Source: a virus
IMG/VR virus record: IMGVR_UViG_3300020469_003886
Location: 28,103 to 92,102 of that record
Strand: one strand, 5' to 3'
Length of the DNA stretch: 64,000 nucleotides
Position numbers and translations under genes: made by a program. This document shows, piece by piece, positions 49,937 to 58,029 of the stretch. Numbering within the stretch: position 1 is the first letter of the stretch; each line of letters starts with the position of its first letter. The notes under the pieces were generated by a model, which did not search any database, was not told the origin of the DNA, and saw only the letters and a list, made by a program, of their open reading frames with translations.

Positions 49937-50758
49937 TTAGTCATGATTTATACTAATATTTAATGCAATTGCTATTCTACGTTTGTTTGATTTTTGTATA
50001 GGAACTATATGTTTAAGCCATGCCGGAAACCATATAATTTCACCTTGTTTCATTTTTGGTGCTTTAATTAATTTTTTAAAATAATCAGGAACCAAATTTG
50101 GATCTTCTGAAGGATATGTTGCTCTCATTATCTGTTCTTGTGGATTAATAAAGTATGCCGCTTCATGATCTTCTTCATACTCAACATAGTGTATTCCGCA
50201 AAAAGTTAAAATCGATGGGCCAGTTGTATGATCATGTGTATCTTGGAATCCACCTTTTTGTGTAATAGCATACCAAAAATATCCACTGAAGTGCCATGGA
50301 ACTTCCTGGTTAAATCCAACTTTACTCATCAAAGCCTCAATGTCAGGTTTGTATAAGTCTAACAACAATGGTTGATTTGTTTTCAAAGCACCGTCAAAAT
50401 AATCTGAATATACTGTGCTTAATCCGTTAATCCCTTCATTGTAATCATTTTTGTTTTCTCCATCTAGTGAATCCAAAAGAGAAAGATGTTTCATTGATCC
50501 ACCTCTTACTGCTCCTTCATAGAAATCGTCTTTATCAATTAAATTGTTGTTTTGCTGTTCCATGTATCTTTTGGAATTTTCTAAATATGCTGGAACTATT
50601 TCTTCATCAACATACTTTTTTATTTCAGTATTGTTCTTAGCAGAAGTAACAAAAATAGGAATATCAAATAATGATTTTTCTACTGTACTGCTATCATCAG
50701 CATTTTTTAAATCAACTGTTTCTTTCTTTGTATATGTTTTTGATACGAATTTTTTCAT
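49937..50758 (-). CDS. 2OG-Fe(II) oxygenase (PF13759-type), 273 aa
   Basis: FQDTHDHTTGPSIL gives the H-x-D/H region and FPAWLKHIVPIQKSNKRRIAIALN gives the distal His and Arg that bind 2OG. Such oxygenases are numerous in marine T4-like phages. Here it lies between nrdA and nrdB. Substrate unknown; could modify proteins or nucleobases. Confidence 0.8.
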   Translation of the reverse strand: MKKFVSKTYTKKETVDLKNADDSSTVEKSLFDIPIFVTSAKNNTEIKKYVDEEIVPAYLENSKRYMEQQNNNLIDKDDFYEGAVRGGSMKHLSLLDSLDGENKNDYNEGINGLSTVYSDYFDGALKTNQPLLLDLYKPDIEALMSKVGFNQEVPWHFSGYFWYAITQKGGFQDTHDHTTGPSILTFCGIHYVEYEEDHEAAYFINPQEQIMRATYPSEDPNLVPDYFKKLIKAPKMKQGEIIWFPAWLKHIVPIQKSNKRRIAIALNISINHD

Positions 50759-50782
50759 GATTTTATTTTGCTTTATTTTATT

Positions 50783-53146
50783 TTAGATTGCACACGAATC
50801 GCAGTATTCATCATACTCTTCGTCTGTGCCTTGAAATTCTTTTCTATCTATTGGTCCGCTTAATGCTTCGTCAATAGTCATAGTGTTTTCATTATCAGTT
50901 ATGTTTGGTTCTTCTTCCATGCCTTTGAAGTCATAGGTGTTTTGATAATATGATGTTTTCCAACCAAGTTTATAAGTTGTTAGTAAGTCTTTTGTTAACA
51001 CACTCATAGGAACTTCATTGTTGTCAAATTTTGTTGGATTGTAACTCCAGTTTCCACTGATTGCTTGATCAAAATATTTTTGCATTGCCGCAACAACATT
51101 AATGTATCCTTCGTTGTCAGGCATTTCCCATAATAGTGTGTAGTATTTTTTGTAAGTTTCATACTGTGGTACTATTTGTTTTAATGGACCTTTTTTGGAT
51201 TTTTTAACTGACAAATAACCTCTTGGTGGTTCAATACCATTTGTTGCATTACCTACCACACTTGATGATTCTGAAGGCATTTGTGCTGAAAGTGTTGAGT
51301 GTCTTAATCCATGTTCAACAATATCTTTTCTTAATGCTTCCCAATCCATATTTAATTTAGAAGATACAATTGTATCAACATCTTTTTTATATGTGTCAAT
51401 TGGCAATATTCCTTTTGAATATTTTGTTTTCTTAAAATATGTACATGGACCTTTTTCTTTTGCAATTTGATTTGATGCTTTTAGCAAGTAATACTGAAAT
51501 GCTTCTGACAGTTCATTTACCATCTGCCATGCTTGTTTGTCGCTGTACATAACTTTGTTCTTAGCCAAGTAGTGTGCTAAACCAATATATCCAATACCCA
51601 ATGAACGTCTTGCTTTGGTTGAAATTTCTGCCGCTTTAACTGGATATTTTTGATGATCAATAATCTGTTCTAATCCACGTACAGCAAGATCACACAACGA
51701 TTCTAATTCTCTAGTATCTTTTAATGTTCCAACATTAATAGCACTTAAAATACAAAGTGCAATTTCACCTTTGCCATCAATGTGTTGTAGAGGGTCAGTT
51801 GGCAATGTGATTTCTTGACACAAGTTAGACATACGTACAGGATCAATAAATGAACTGTGATCATTTGTATGATCAACATTCATAAGATATATCCGCCCTG
51901 TTTCAGCACGTTCTTTTAAAATGTCTCCAATTAGTGTGCGAGCCTGAATAGTTTTCTTTGGTATTTTTTTATCTTGTTCGTATTGCTTGTATAACTTATC
52001 AAATTTTGGTGTGCCAAATGCTTCATATAATCCTGGCACTTCATGTGGTGAGAACAAAGTAATGTCTCCACCTTTAATAAATCTTTCATAAAATATTTTT
52101 GATAGTTGTATTGAATAATCTAATTTTCTTACTCTGTTGTCTTCTGTACCTTTATTATTTTTTAATACAAGAATGTCTTCAATTTCTTGATGCCATATTG
52201 GGAAATGCACAGTTGCACTACCCCCACGTACTCCGTTTTGTGTACAACATCTCACAGTTGCTTCAAACTTTTTAAGGAATGGAACAACACCAGTGTGTGC
52301 TACTTCACCTCCTCTAATACGTGAATTAATGCCACGTATTCTACCTGCATTAATACCAATGCCGGCTCTTTGTGCAATGTATTTTCCAATTGCCATATCT
52401 GAAGCGAAAATAGAATCTAATGTATCATCAACATCAACAAGTACACAACTTGCAAATTGTCTTAATGGTGTACGCACACCTGCCATAACAGGTGTAGGAA
52501 TATTAATCTTAAATTTTGAAACTGCATCATAGTATCTTTTGATATATCCTAATCTTGTTTCTTTTGGATAATCATGAAACAAGGTTGCCGCAATCAACAT
52601 ATACATATACTGAGGTGTTTCAAAAACTTTACCAGAACTTCTATCTTGTACAAGATATTTGTCAGCAACTTGTCTTAAGCCTGCGTAGGTAAAATCATAA
52701 TCTCTATCGTGCTTAATGTATGAGTCTAATGTTTTAAACTCTTCATCAGTGTACCATTTCATAATGTTTGAGTCATACAAACCTTTTTCAATATTTCTAC
52801 CAACTAAAAATTGTAGTGGAACTTGATATGCATGGTCAATGTGTTTGCCAAATACTTCTTTTCTAATTGTGAATAATAAAAGTCTAGCCGCAACATATTG
52901 ATAGTTTGGTGCTTCTAGTGTGATTAAGTCGTTTGCTGACTTAATTAAAATTTCTTGAATTTGTTGTGTTGTCATTTGATTTGAAAACTGTAAACCAGAG
53001 TTCATTTCAACCAACGACGGAGAAACTCCTGACAGCCCATCACATGCGGCTTCTGTCATTTTATGTACTTTGTTGATGTCTAAGGGCTCTTGTTGTCCGT
53101 CCCTTTTAATAATGAATATATCTTTTTGATTTTTTGTTGCGTTCAT
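50783..53146 (-). CDS. nrdA: Ribonucleotide reductase large subunit (class Ia)
   Basis: 787 aa with an ATP-cone at residues about 10-95 (IKRDGQQEPLDINKVHKM), the catalytic core with FASCVLVDVDDTLDSI, NLCQEITLP and PSESSSVVGNATNGIEPPRG, and a C-terminal redox pair CDSC. Allosteric control by ATP/dATP is thus expected. The leader contains an operator-like repeat (53187-53206). Confidence 0.97.
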   Translation of the reverse strand: MNATKNQKDIFIIKRDGQQEPLDINKVHKMTEAACDGLSGVSPSLVEMNSGLQFSNQMTTQQIQEILIKSANDLITLEAPNYQYVAARLLLFTIRKEVFGKHIDHAYQVPLQFLVGRNIEKGLYDSNIMKWYTDEEFKTLDSYIKHDRDYDFTYAGLRQVADKYLVQDRSSGKVFETPQYMYMLIAATLFHDYPKETRLGYIKRYYDAVSKFKINIPTPVMAGVRTPLRQFASCVLVDVDDTLDSIFASDMAIGKYIAQRAGIGINAGRIRGINSRIRGGEVAHTGVVPFLKKFEATVRCCTQNGVRGGSATVHFPIWHQEIEDILVLKNNKGTEDNRVRKLDYSIQLSKIFYERFIKGGDITLFSPHEVPGLYEAFGTPKFDKLYKQYEQDKKIPKKTIQARTLIGDILKERAETGRIYLMNVDHTNDHSSFIDPVRMSNLCQEITLPTDPLQHIDGKGEIALCILSAINVGTLKDTRELESLCDLAVRGLEQIIDHQKYPVKAAEISTKARRSLGIGYIGLAHYLAKNKVMYSDKQAWQMVNELSEAFQYYLLKASNQIAKEKGPCTYFKKTKYSKGILPIDTYKKDVDTIVSSKLNMDWEALRKDIVEHGLRHSTLSAQMPSESSSVVGNATNGIEPPRGYLSVKKSKKGPLKQIVPQYETYKKYYTLLWEMPDNEGYINVVAAMQKYFDQAISGNWSYNPTKFDNNEVPMSVLTKDLLTTYKLGWKTSYYQNTYDFKGMEEEPNITDNENTMTIDEALSGPIDRKEFQGTDEEYDEYCDSCAI

Positions 53147-53186
53147 GTTTTTACTTACTTTTACTACCTTATTATCTTTTTATTTC

Positions 53187-53206
53187 AGTATAATATTAAT
53201 TATACT
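53187..53206 (-). promoter_or_regulatory. 8-bp inverted repeat upstream of nrdA
   Basis: AGTATAAT and ATTATACT arms with 4-nt spacer, about 40-60 nt before ATG 53146. Contains TATAAT on the minus strand, so could be a -10 within an operator. It does not match the NrdR consensus. Confidence 0.45.
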
Positions 53207-53243
53207 ATCACAACTATGATAAAAGCAATAGTTAAATCTATAA

Positions 53244-53261
53244 TAACAGAAAAATCTGTTA
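53244..53261 (-). terminator. Small hairpin after the fibre-like gene
   Basis: TAACAG/CTGTTA 6-bp stem with 6-nt loop, followed by TTATAGATTT. Lies 12 nt after the stop at 53273. Weak. Confidence 0.45.
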
Positions 53262-53272
53262 ACAACCTAAGG

Positions 53273-54544
53273 TTAGGCTTGTAACCAGCGTTCTATCTTG
53301 TATGATAAATTAGCATCAGTTGAAGCGTTTGCGTTTTGATAATTAAACTGCAATTTTGCACTGCTGATTGCCGCATGAAATGTTACTTCTGATGTAGTAC
53401 CAGTTTCAACGTGCGAATCGTTAATTACTGTGTCTGTACCATCAGTTGTAATGTTTATTGTTCCAGTTCTAAATTCAGAACCAAACTTTAAACTATAATC
53501 AATTTTGTAAACATTTGATTCTGCATATGGATACTCAATTATTAGAGTATCTGTTGTTTTATTTTTAATCAATGTTTTTGTTTGCATATGACTAATGTAT
53601 TGATTAGTCAAATAACGTGGATAACTTGCTTCAGTAAATAGTTCAATGTTACTTGCTACTCTTGAAACTGATCCTCTTTTTTTATTAATAAAATTTGAAA
53701 TATTAAATGCTTGTTCTGGAGTATCTAAATCAATTTTTAAATTAGCATCAATTTCAACATCTCTCACAGGTGTATGTATTGTAGAATTTTCTCCTAAGAA
53801 ACTGTAAGTACTAGGTTCATTGATTGTGCTAATACTATCATTTGCGTTTGCTACCAGTAATGCATTTTTCTCAGTTAGTGTTACAAACTGCACAAAACCT
53901 GTTCCTGTTGATACATCGCAATAAACTTGGTTAGTTGCTAGTTTGTTATACTGCCATTTGTCATATGATGCAATTGTGTTATCACTTGCTTCCCAACCTG
54001 CTCTAGCTCTTACGTGTTCAGTTATTTGTGCTTTAGTCCATTTTGTAACTAGTAACTTTGATCCTACTTCAGGTATGTTAGATCCTGTAAAGTTAAGATA
54101 TGTTGTTGTGCCATTAAATGCTAAACTATATTGTGAAGTATTATATGTTGTTGGCATACCGTTTAAATATTTTGTAACCACTAAATCTGATGCTACTAGT
54201 CCTCCTGATAATTTTGGATGACCGGTTGGTAAACCATAGTTACCTGAAAATGCAAGTGCAACATTTGATGAAGGATTTAATACTTCTGTGCCTGTGATAT
54301 TAAAATTTAAAATACCATTGTTAGTAGAGGATGATGTTAAGTTACCTAAATCATCTGCTACTACAGATTGTGCATCTAAAAAAGGTGTTACCTGCACATC
54401 TGTGTTTAATAGGTCTTGACTACCTGCTCCAATATAAACTTCACGTGTGTCTAATGCTAGACCAATTTCACCATCAGCCAAAGGCTGTGGGAGGTCTACT
54501 TTATTTCCACGTCTGTTTTTAATTCTAGTGTATGTTGTTGCCAC
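53273..54544 (-). CDS. Fibre-like structural protein, 423 aa, GTG start
   Basis: The N-terminus has RRGNKVDLPQPLADGEIGLAL and TREVYIGA, typical of T4-like marine phage fibre and decoration proteins; the rest is Ser/Thr/Asn-rich and beta-like. GTG 54544 has GGAG 7 nt upstream. Confidence 0.8.
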   Translation of the reverse strand: MATTYTRIKNRRGNKVDLPQPLADGEIGLALDTREVYIGAGSQDLLNTDVQVTPFLDAQSVVADDLGNLTSSSTNNGILNFNITGTEVLNPSSNVALAFSGNYGLPTGHPKLSGGLVASDLVVTKYLNGMPTTYNTSQYSLAFNGTTTYLNFTGSNIPEVGSKLLVTKWTKAQITEHVRARAGWEASDNTIASYDKWQYNKLATNQVYCDVSTGTGFVQFVTLTEKNALLVANANDSISTINEPSTYSFLGENSTIHTPVRDVEIDANLKIDLDTPEQAFNISNFINKKRGSVSRVASNIELFTEASYPRYLTNQYISHMQTKTLIKNKTTDTLIIEYPYAESNVYKIDYSLKFGSEFRTGTINITTDGTDTVINDSHVETGTTSEVTFHAAISSAKLQFNYQNANASTDANLSYKIERWLQA

Positions 54545-54564
54545 GTTAGTACTCCAATATACTA

Positions 54565-55272
54565 CTATTTATTCATTTTGTAATAAGTTTCTACTCTATC
54601 TAACCACTTATTTGTAAATGTTTGAAATTCATCACCTTCAACAACAAATTGTTGGTACTGATTATCGTGTGTAACCATAAAAATAACGCCTTTTTGTATG
54701 TTTGTGCCATATACTTCATTATGTGCCAATGCGTATGCTGATGCCTGCATAAAATAATCTTCAACCCACTCTTTTTTCTTAAATTTGCGTGATGTTTTAA
54801 AGTCACCTATAGCAGGTTCACCTTCGTGTACACATATCAAATCTGCTGTGCCGCCATACAGTCCTGGAAATGTTAGATGTGTTTCAATACCCCACACTTC
54901 ATCAACACTTTTAAGCCCTTGTTCTATCACAGTTTCACTTAAATTTTTGGCTTGTACATACACTTGATTAGTTCCACTAGGACGCTCTACACCTTCAATA
55001 TAACATTCAAGGTGTTTGTGCATGATTGTACCTAAGTTTGCTGATTCAGTTACAATCCGTTGTGCTTCTGCGGCTCCTACTCGCTTTTTCCAAGCATTTA
55101 AAGCCGTCATATCTTTAGTTTTAGATAATATTGATGTTACTGACGGCACAGGATCGCCGTCAGCATTCACGTAATATCTTTGTCCTTCAAGATTTTTTCT
55201 TTTAAATTCTTGATACTTGAACTTTTCTATTAATAAAGATTTATTTTCTACTTTTTGGTTTTCTTCCAACAT
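54565..55272 (-). CDS. PD-(D/E)XK nuclease (Cas4/RecB-like), 235 aa
   Basis: GGTADLICVHEGEPAIGDFKTSRK holds the Asp, Asp and Lys of a PD-(D/E)XK core, and FMQASAYALAHNE the trailing Gln helix. Similar nucleases are common in marine T4-like phages for recombination or repair. Overlaps the basic protein gene upstream. Confidence 0.85.
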   Translation of the reverse strand: MLEENQKVENKSLLIEKFKYQEFKRKNLEGQRYYVNADGDPVPSVTSILSKTKDMTALNAWKKRVGAAEAQRIVTESANLGTIMHKHLECYIEGVERPSGTNQVYVQAKNLSETVIEQGLKSVDEVWGIETHLTFPGLYGGTADLICVHEGEPAIGDFKTSRKFKKKEWVEDYFMQASAYALAHNEVYGTNIQKGVIFMVTHDNQYQQFVVEGDEFQTFTNKWLDRVETYYKMNK

Positions 55273-55423
55273 AATTTTTAATCACATTCTTCTTTTTTGC
55301 TGTTGCTTTTATTTTAGCAACTTTTTTCCCTTTGGCAGAAGATTTCTTTTTTGCTGGATTTTTCGTTTTTTTGGTTTTACCTGTTAAAAACAAATCTAAT
55401 AACCGATCAAATACATTTGCCAT
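55241..55423 (-). CDS. Small Lys-rich histone-like protein, 60 aa
   Basis: Rich in Lys, Ala and Ser (AKKKSSAKGKKVAKIKATAKK), resembles the tail of histone H1-like bacterial proteins. Likely binds DNA nonspecifically. Driven by one of the best promoters, 55442-55470, with SD AAGGAG. Confidence 0.7.
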   Translation of the reverse strand: MANVFDRLLDLFLTGKTKKTKNPAKKKSSAKGKKVAKIKATAKKKNVIKNYVGRKPKSRK

Positions 55424-55441
55424 AATATTACTCCTTGTCTT

Positions 55442-55470
55442 ATTATAGCAATTTATTTACAATTTGTCAA
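55442..55470 (-). promoter_or_regulatory. Strong sigma70-type promoter of the histone-like and nuclease genes
   Basis: TTGACA (55465-55470), 17 nt, TGC plus TATAAT (55442-55447), leader of about 15 nt with AAGGAG. Confidence 0.85.
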
Positions 55471-55800
55471 TTAATTATCTATGCCGGATTTGGCCGCTTG
55501 TGAAGCCATCTTAGATACTTGATTAGCAGTATCATCTTTCTTACTAAATGCTGATCCACTGTTAGGAACATCTAACATTATTGTATCACCAGTAATTGAT
55601 TTTATTTTTCCGTTATTAAGCAAATGACTTCTTAATGCTTGAACATCAACACTAGATCCTAAACCTTGTAATTGTTTTTGGAATTCTTCTAAAGAAATTT
55701 CTGCTATATCATTAGCCATCATAGTAATAATTACTGTGTTGATATCAGCATCTAACTGATCAACGTATTTGTCTTCACCTATGACTTCTGTGATTTTCAT
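55471..55800 (-). CDS. Hypothetical protein, 109 aa
   Basis: Soluble, rich in Asp, Ile and Ser; no motif. Its stop lies just before the promoter 55442-55470. 3 nt after the scaffold-like gene, so late. Confidence 0.65.
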   Translation of the reverse strand: MKITEVIGEDKYVDQLDADINTVIITMMANDIAEISLEEFQKQLQGLGSSVDVQALRSHLLNNGKIKSITGDTIMLDVPNSGSAFSKKDDTANQVSKMASQAAKSGIDN

Positions 55801-55803
55801 TGG

Positions 55804-56706
55804 TTAAGCCTTTTCGGCTCTACCTAATGGATTTTCTTCTGGGCCACTTGCTGAATCATCGCCACCAGTTAAATCATCTGCTGGTGCTTCCAAATCTTCG
55901 CCATCAGTTGTATCAGTTTCCATATCACCCAAGTCTGAATCTGCTGGAGCCATATCTGATTGTGCTGGTGCTTCGCCAGTTAAAACTAGTACTTCGTTGT
56001 TGACTGCTTCTTTGGCTGTTTTAATTGATGCAAGTAGTGTTTCTAATTGTGATGCAACTGCTGTGTTGAATGATGCCGCCTTGTCTGCGCCATATTGGTA
56101 TGACATTTGATCAACAACTGCACCTAATTCATCATTTTGCATTTTGCCCATTTGTTCAATCATGTCTTGTAATTCATCAACAAGACTTTTTGCCGCAATA
56201 ACTATTTCAGCTTTTTCAACTTCTTGCTCTAGTAGAGCTTTTAATGAGTTTACTTTTTCTTCAACTTTGTCTTTTGGCTTGTCACCTTGTTTTTTAGCAA
56301 TTGCTTTTTGTAAGCCTGCTGGTAGTTTTTTCTGTTTATCAGTAAGTTCTTCTTTTACTTCTTTATCTTTACCCATTGCTTTTTTAATTGCTTTGTCTTT
56401 AGCCGCCATATAATCATCTGAATCAATATCACCGTCTTTGTCGTGATCTTTTTTCTTTGCTTCAATCATGTTATCAATTGCTTCTGCTAGTAATACATGC
56501 TTCATATATTTTGGATCTCTGTTTTGAGTATTAAAAGGAAGTGATGCTTCTAGTTCTTCTAATTTTGTCTTAAGATCTTTTTTAACGTCATATAAACGTT
56601 TAATGTCAATAGTGTCGTACACTTTAAAACCATATAGGGTGTCAAGTGTTTCGTTAATTTTTGCTAATTTTTCATTAGCGGGTTTTTCAAACTCTGATAT
56701 ATTCAT
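55804..56706 (-). CDS. Scaffold- or core-like protein with Ca-binding loop, 300 aa
   Basis: Highly charged, helical, with DHDKDGDIDSDDYMAAKD, an EF-hand-like or dockerin-like Ca loop around residue 90, and an acidic Ala/Asp/Glu-rich C-terminus. Features fit a prohead core or virion protein, not an enzyme. Late promoter TATAAATA 22 nt upstream. Confidence 0.65.
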   Translation of the reverse strand: MNISEFEKPANEKLAKINETLDTLYGFKVYDTIDIKRLYDVKKDLKTKLEELEASLPFNTQNRDPKYMKHVLLAEAIDNMIEAKKKDHDKDGDIDSDDYMAAKDKAIKKAMGKDKEVKEELTDKQKKLPAGLQKAIAKKQGDKPKDKVEEKVNSLKALLEQEVEKAEIVIAAKSLVDELQDMIEQMGKMQNDELGAVVDQMSYQYGADKAASFNTAVASQLETLLASIKTAKEAVNNEVLVLTGEAPAQSDMAPADSDLGDMETDTTDGEDLEAPADDLTGGDDSASGPEENPLGRAEKA

Positions 56707-56728
56707 AATGTTTCTACCTTACTTAACT

Positions 56729-56736
56729 TATTTATA
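56729..56736 (-). promoter_or_regulatory. Perfect T4-late promoter TATAAATA
   Basis: 22 nt before ATG 56706, leaving a normal late leader. Confidence 0.7.
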
Positions 56737-56748
56737 CTTTTCTTTATT

Positions 56749-57477
56749 TTATTCGGTATTTTTTTTGAACAGATCTGTGATTTTAGCCTTGCATTCAAGT
56801 GCTAGATCGCGATTTTTTTCAAACTCAAGCTGATTTTTTGCTTCTTTATTTTGTTCACCATGTTTTTTAGCATCAAAATACATTTTTTTGTAGTGAGATG
56901 CTGTATTTGAGTACTGTACATAGTCATTGTATATATTGTGTAACTCAATCATTTTATGATCAGTGTATAATATTTCATCATTTAAATAATTCACTAAACA
57001 AAACGCCATTTCGTAAACTTTTATATCTTTTGATACTGTTTCGTTTGTATCTAAATTAATCACATCATACAAGTATCTTTTTCTAAATGGACGCATCTTA
57101 ATCAGATAGTGACCTACTTTTACACCATGGTCTGTTCTTTCTGTAGTAAGTGCTTTTTTAAACTTTGGATTAGTTACAGCAACTTCTACTACTTCTTTTA
57201 ACACAGAATCATCTAATTTATTGAGATTATCAACTAGTGATTTTGCATTTTTTATAGTTTTTTCTTTGTTTTCAATAACTTCTTTTTTAGACACTTTATC
57301 AAGTTTTTTTTCTACTGCATTAAGAAACTCTGAGCTACCTTTAACTGGTTCTCCCCATTTATTCATTGTACACCAAAATCTATAGTGTTCTTTTAAACTC
57401 CTGGCTGTCATGCCATCAGTTAATTCGTCAACGTGTGCGGCGACTTCGTATCTTTGTTTTCTTTTCTGTCTAAACAT
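56749..57477 (-). CDS. Hypothetical protein, 242 aa
   Basis: Lys-rich, helical; segments such as RKRYLYDVINLDTNETV and YNDYVQYSNTASHYKKM. No motif. Leaderless sigma70 promoter 57484-57512. Confidence 0.68.
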   Translation of the reverse strand: MFRQKRKQRYEVAAHVDELTDGMTARSLKEHYRFWCTMNKWGEPVKGSSEFLNAVEKKLDKVSKKEVIENKEKTIKNAKSLVDNLNKLDDSVLKEVVEVAVTNPKFKKALTTERTDHGVKVGHYLIKMRPFRKRYLYDVINLDTNETVSKDIKVYEMAFCLVNYLNDEILYTDHKMIELHNIYNDYVQYSNTASHYKKMYFDAKKHGEQNKEAKNQLEFEKNRDLALECKAKITDLFKKNTE

Positions 57478-57483
57478 AAGTTT

Positions 57484-57512
57484 ATTATACTACTATTTTT
57501 TGTTTTTTGCAA
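57484..57512 (-). promoter_or_regulatory. Sigma70-type promoter placing +1 at ATG 57477
   Basis: TTGCAA (57507-57512), 17 nt, TATAAT (57484-57489), 6 nt, ATG. Confidence 0.62.
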
Positions 57513-58014
57513 CTATATCTGCAAACTTTATTATTTTAGCAAATTCTGGATCATTTTGCAACTTCTTTATTGATCCTGATATTTCTTTATCAACATTTTT
57601 CATCATGTCTTGTGCTTGATCTTTTGATGCTTGTTTTGTGCCTTGTGTGCCTTGTGTGCCTTGTGTTGATTTAGGTTCTGTGCTTGTATTACCTTGTATG
57701 TTTCCTGCTGATGCTGTGTTTTTTGACACTGTTTTACTTTTGTATCCTTGTTTAAATGCGTCTGCGACTGAATATTCATCAAGTAATGTTTTTGTATCAT
57801 CATCTAATCGGTCAAAACCGGATTGTAATATTTGTTTTGCACTTTCTGGATCTTCTTCGTCAACTGCTTTGGCTAGATTCATATAATCTCTAAGACCTAA
57901 TGGTTCTGTCAATGATTTAACCACACTAGTTGGCATGTGTACTAAATTACTAACTTGGTTAGTAAATGCTTTTGGGTCGTCAATTGTGTTTAATATATCG
58001 TCTTTTAAGCTCAT
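57493..58014 (-). CDS. Hypothetical protein, 173 aa, with short tandem repeat
   Basis: Soluble, with three copies of GTQ (encoded by a 9-nt tandem repeat near 57637-57666), so length may vary. Late box 5 nt before the ATG (58020-58027). Unknown function. Confidence 0.65.
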   Translation of the reverse strand: MSLKDDILNTIDDPKAFTNQVSNLVHMPTSVVKSLTEPLGLRDYMNLAKAVDEEDPESAKQILQSGFDRLDDDTKTLLDEYSVADAFKQGYKSKTVSKNTASAGNIQGNTSTEPKSTQGTQGTQGTKQASKDQAQDMMKNVDKEISGSIKKLQNDPEFAKIIKFADIVAKNKK

Positions 58015-58019
58015 ACTAA

Positions 58020-58027
58020 TATTTATA
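58020..58027 (-). promoter_or_regulatory. Perfect late promoter TATAAATA 5 nt before ATG 58014
   Basis: Lies between the radical SAM stop and the next ATG. Confidence 0.6.
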
Positions 58028-58029
58028 CT

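Noticed and set aside
57637-57666. Nine-nt tandem repeat as a phase-variation switch
   Set aside because: Unit length is a multiple of three, so copy changes would alter only protein length, not frame.
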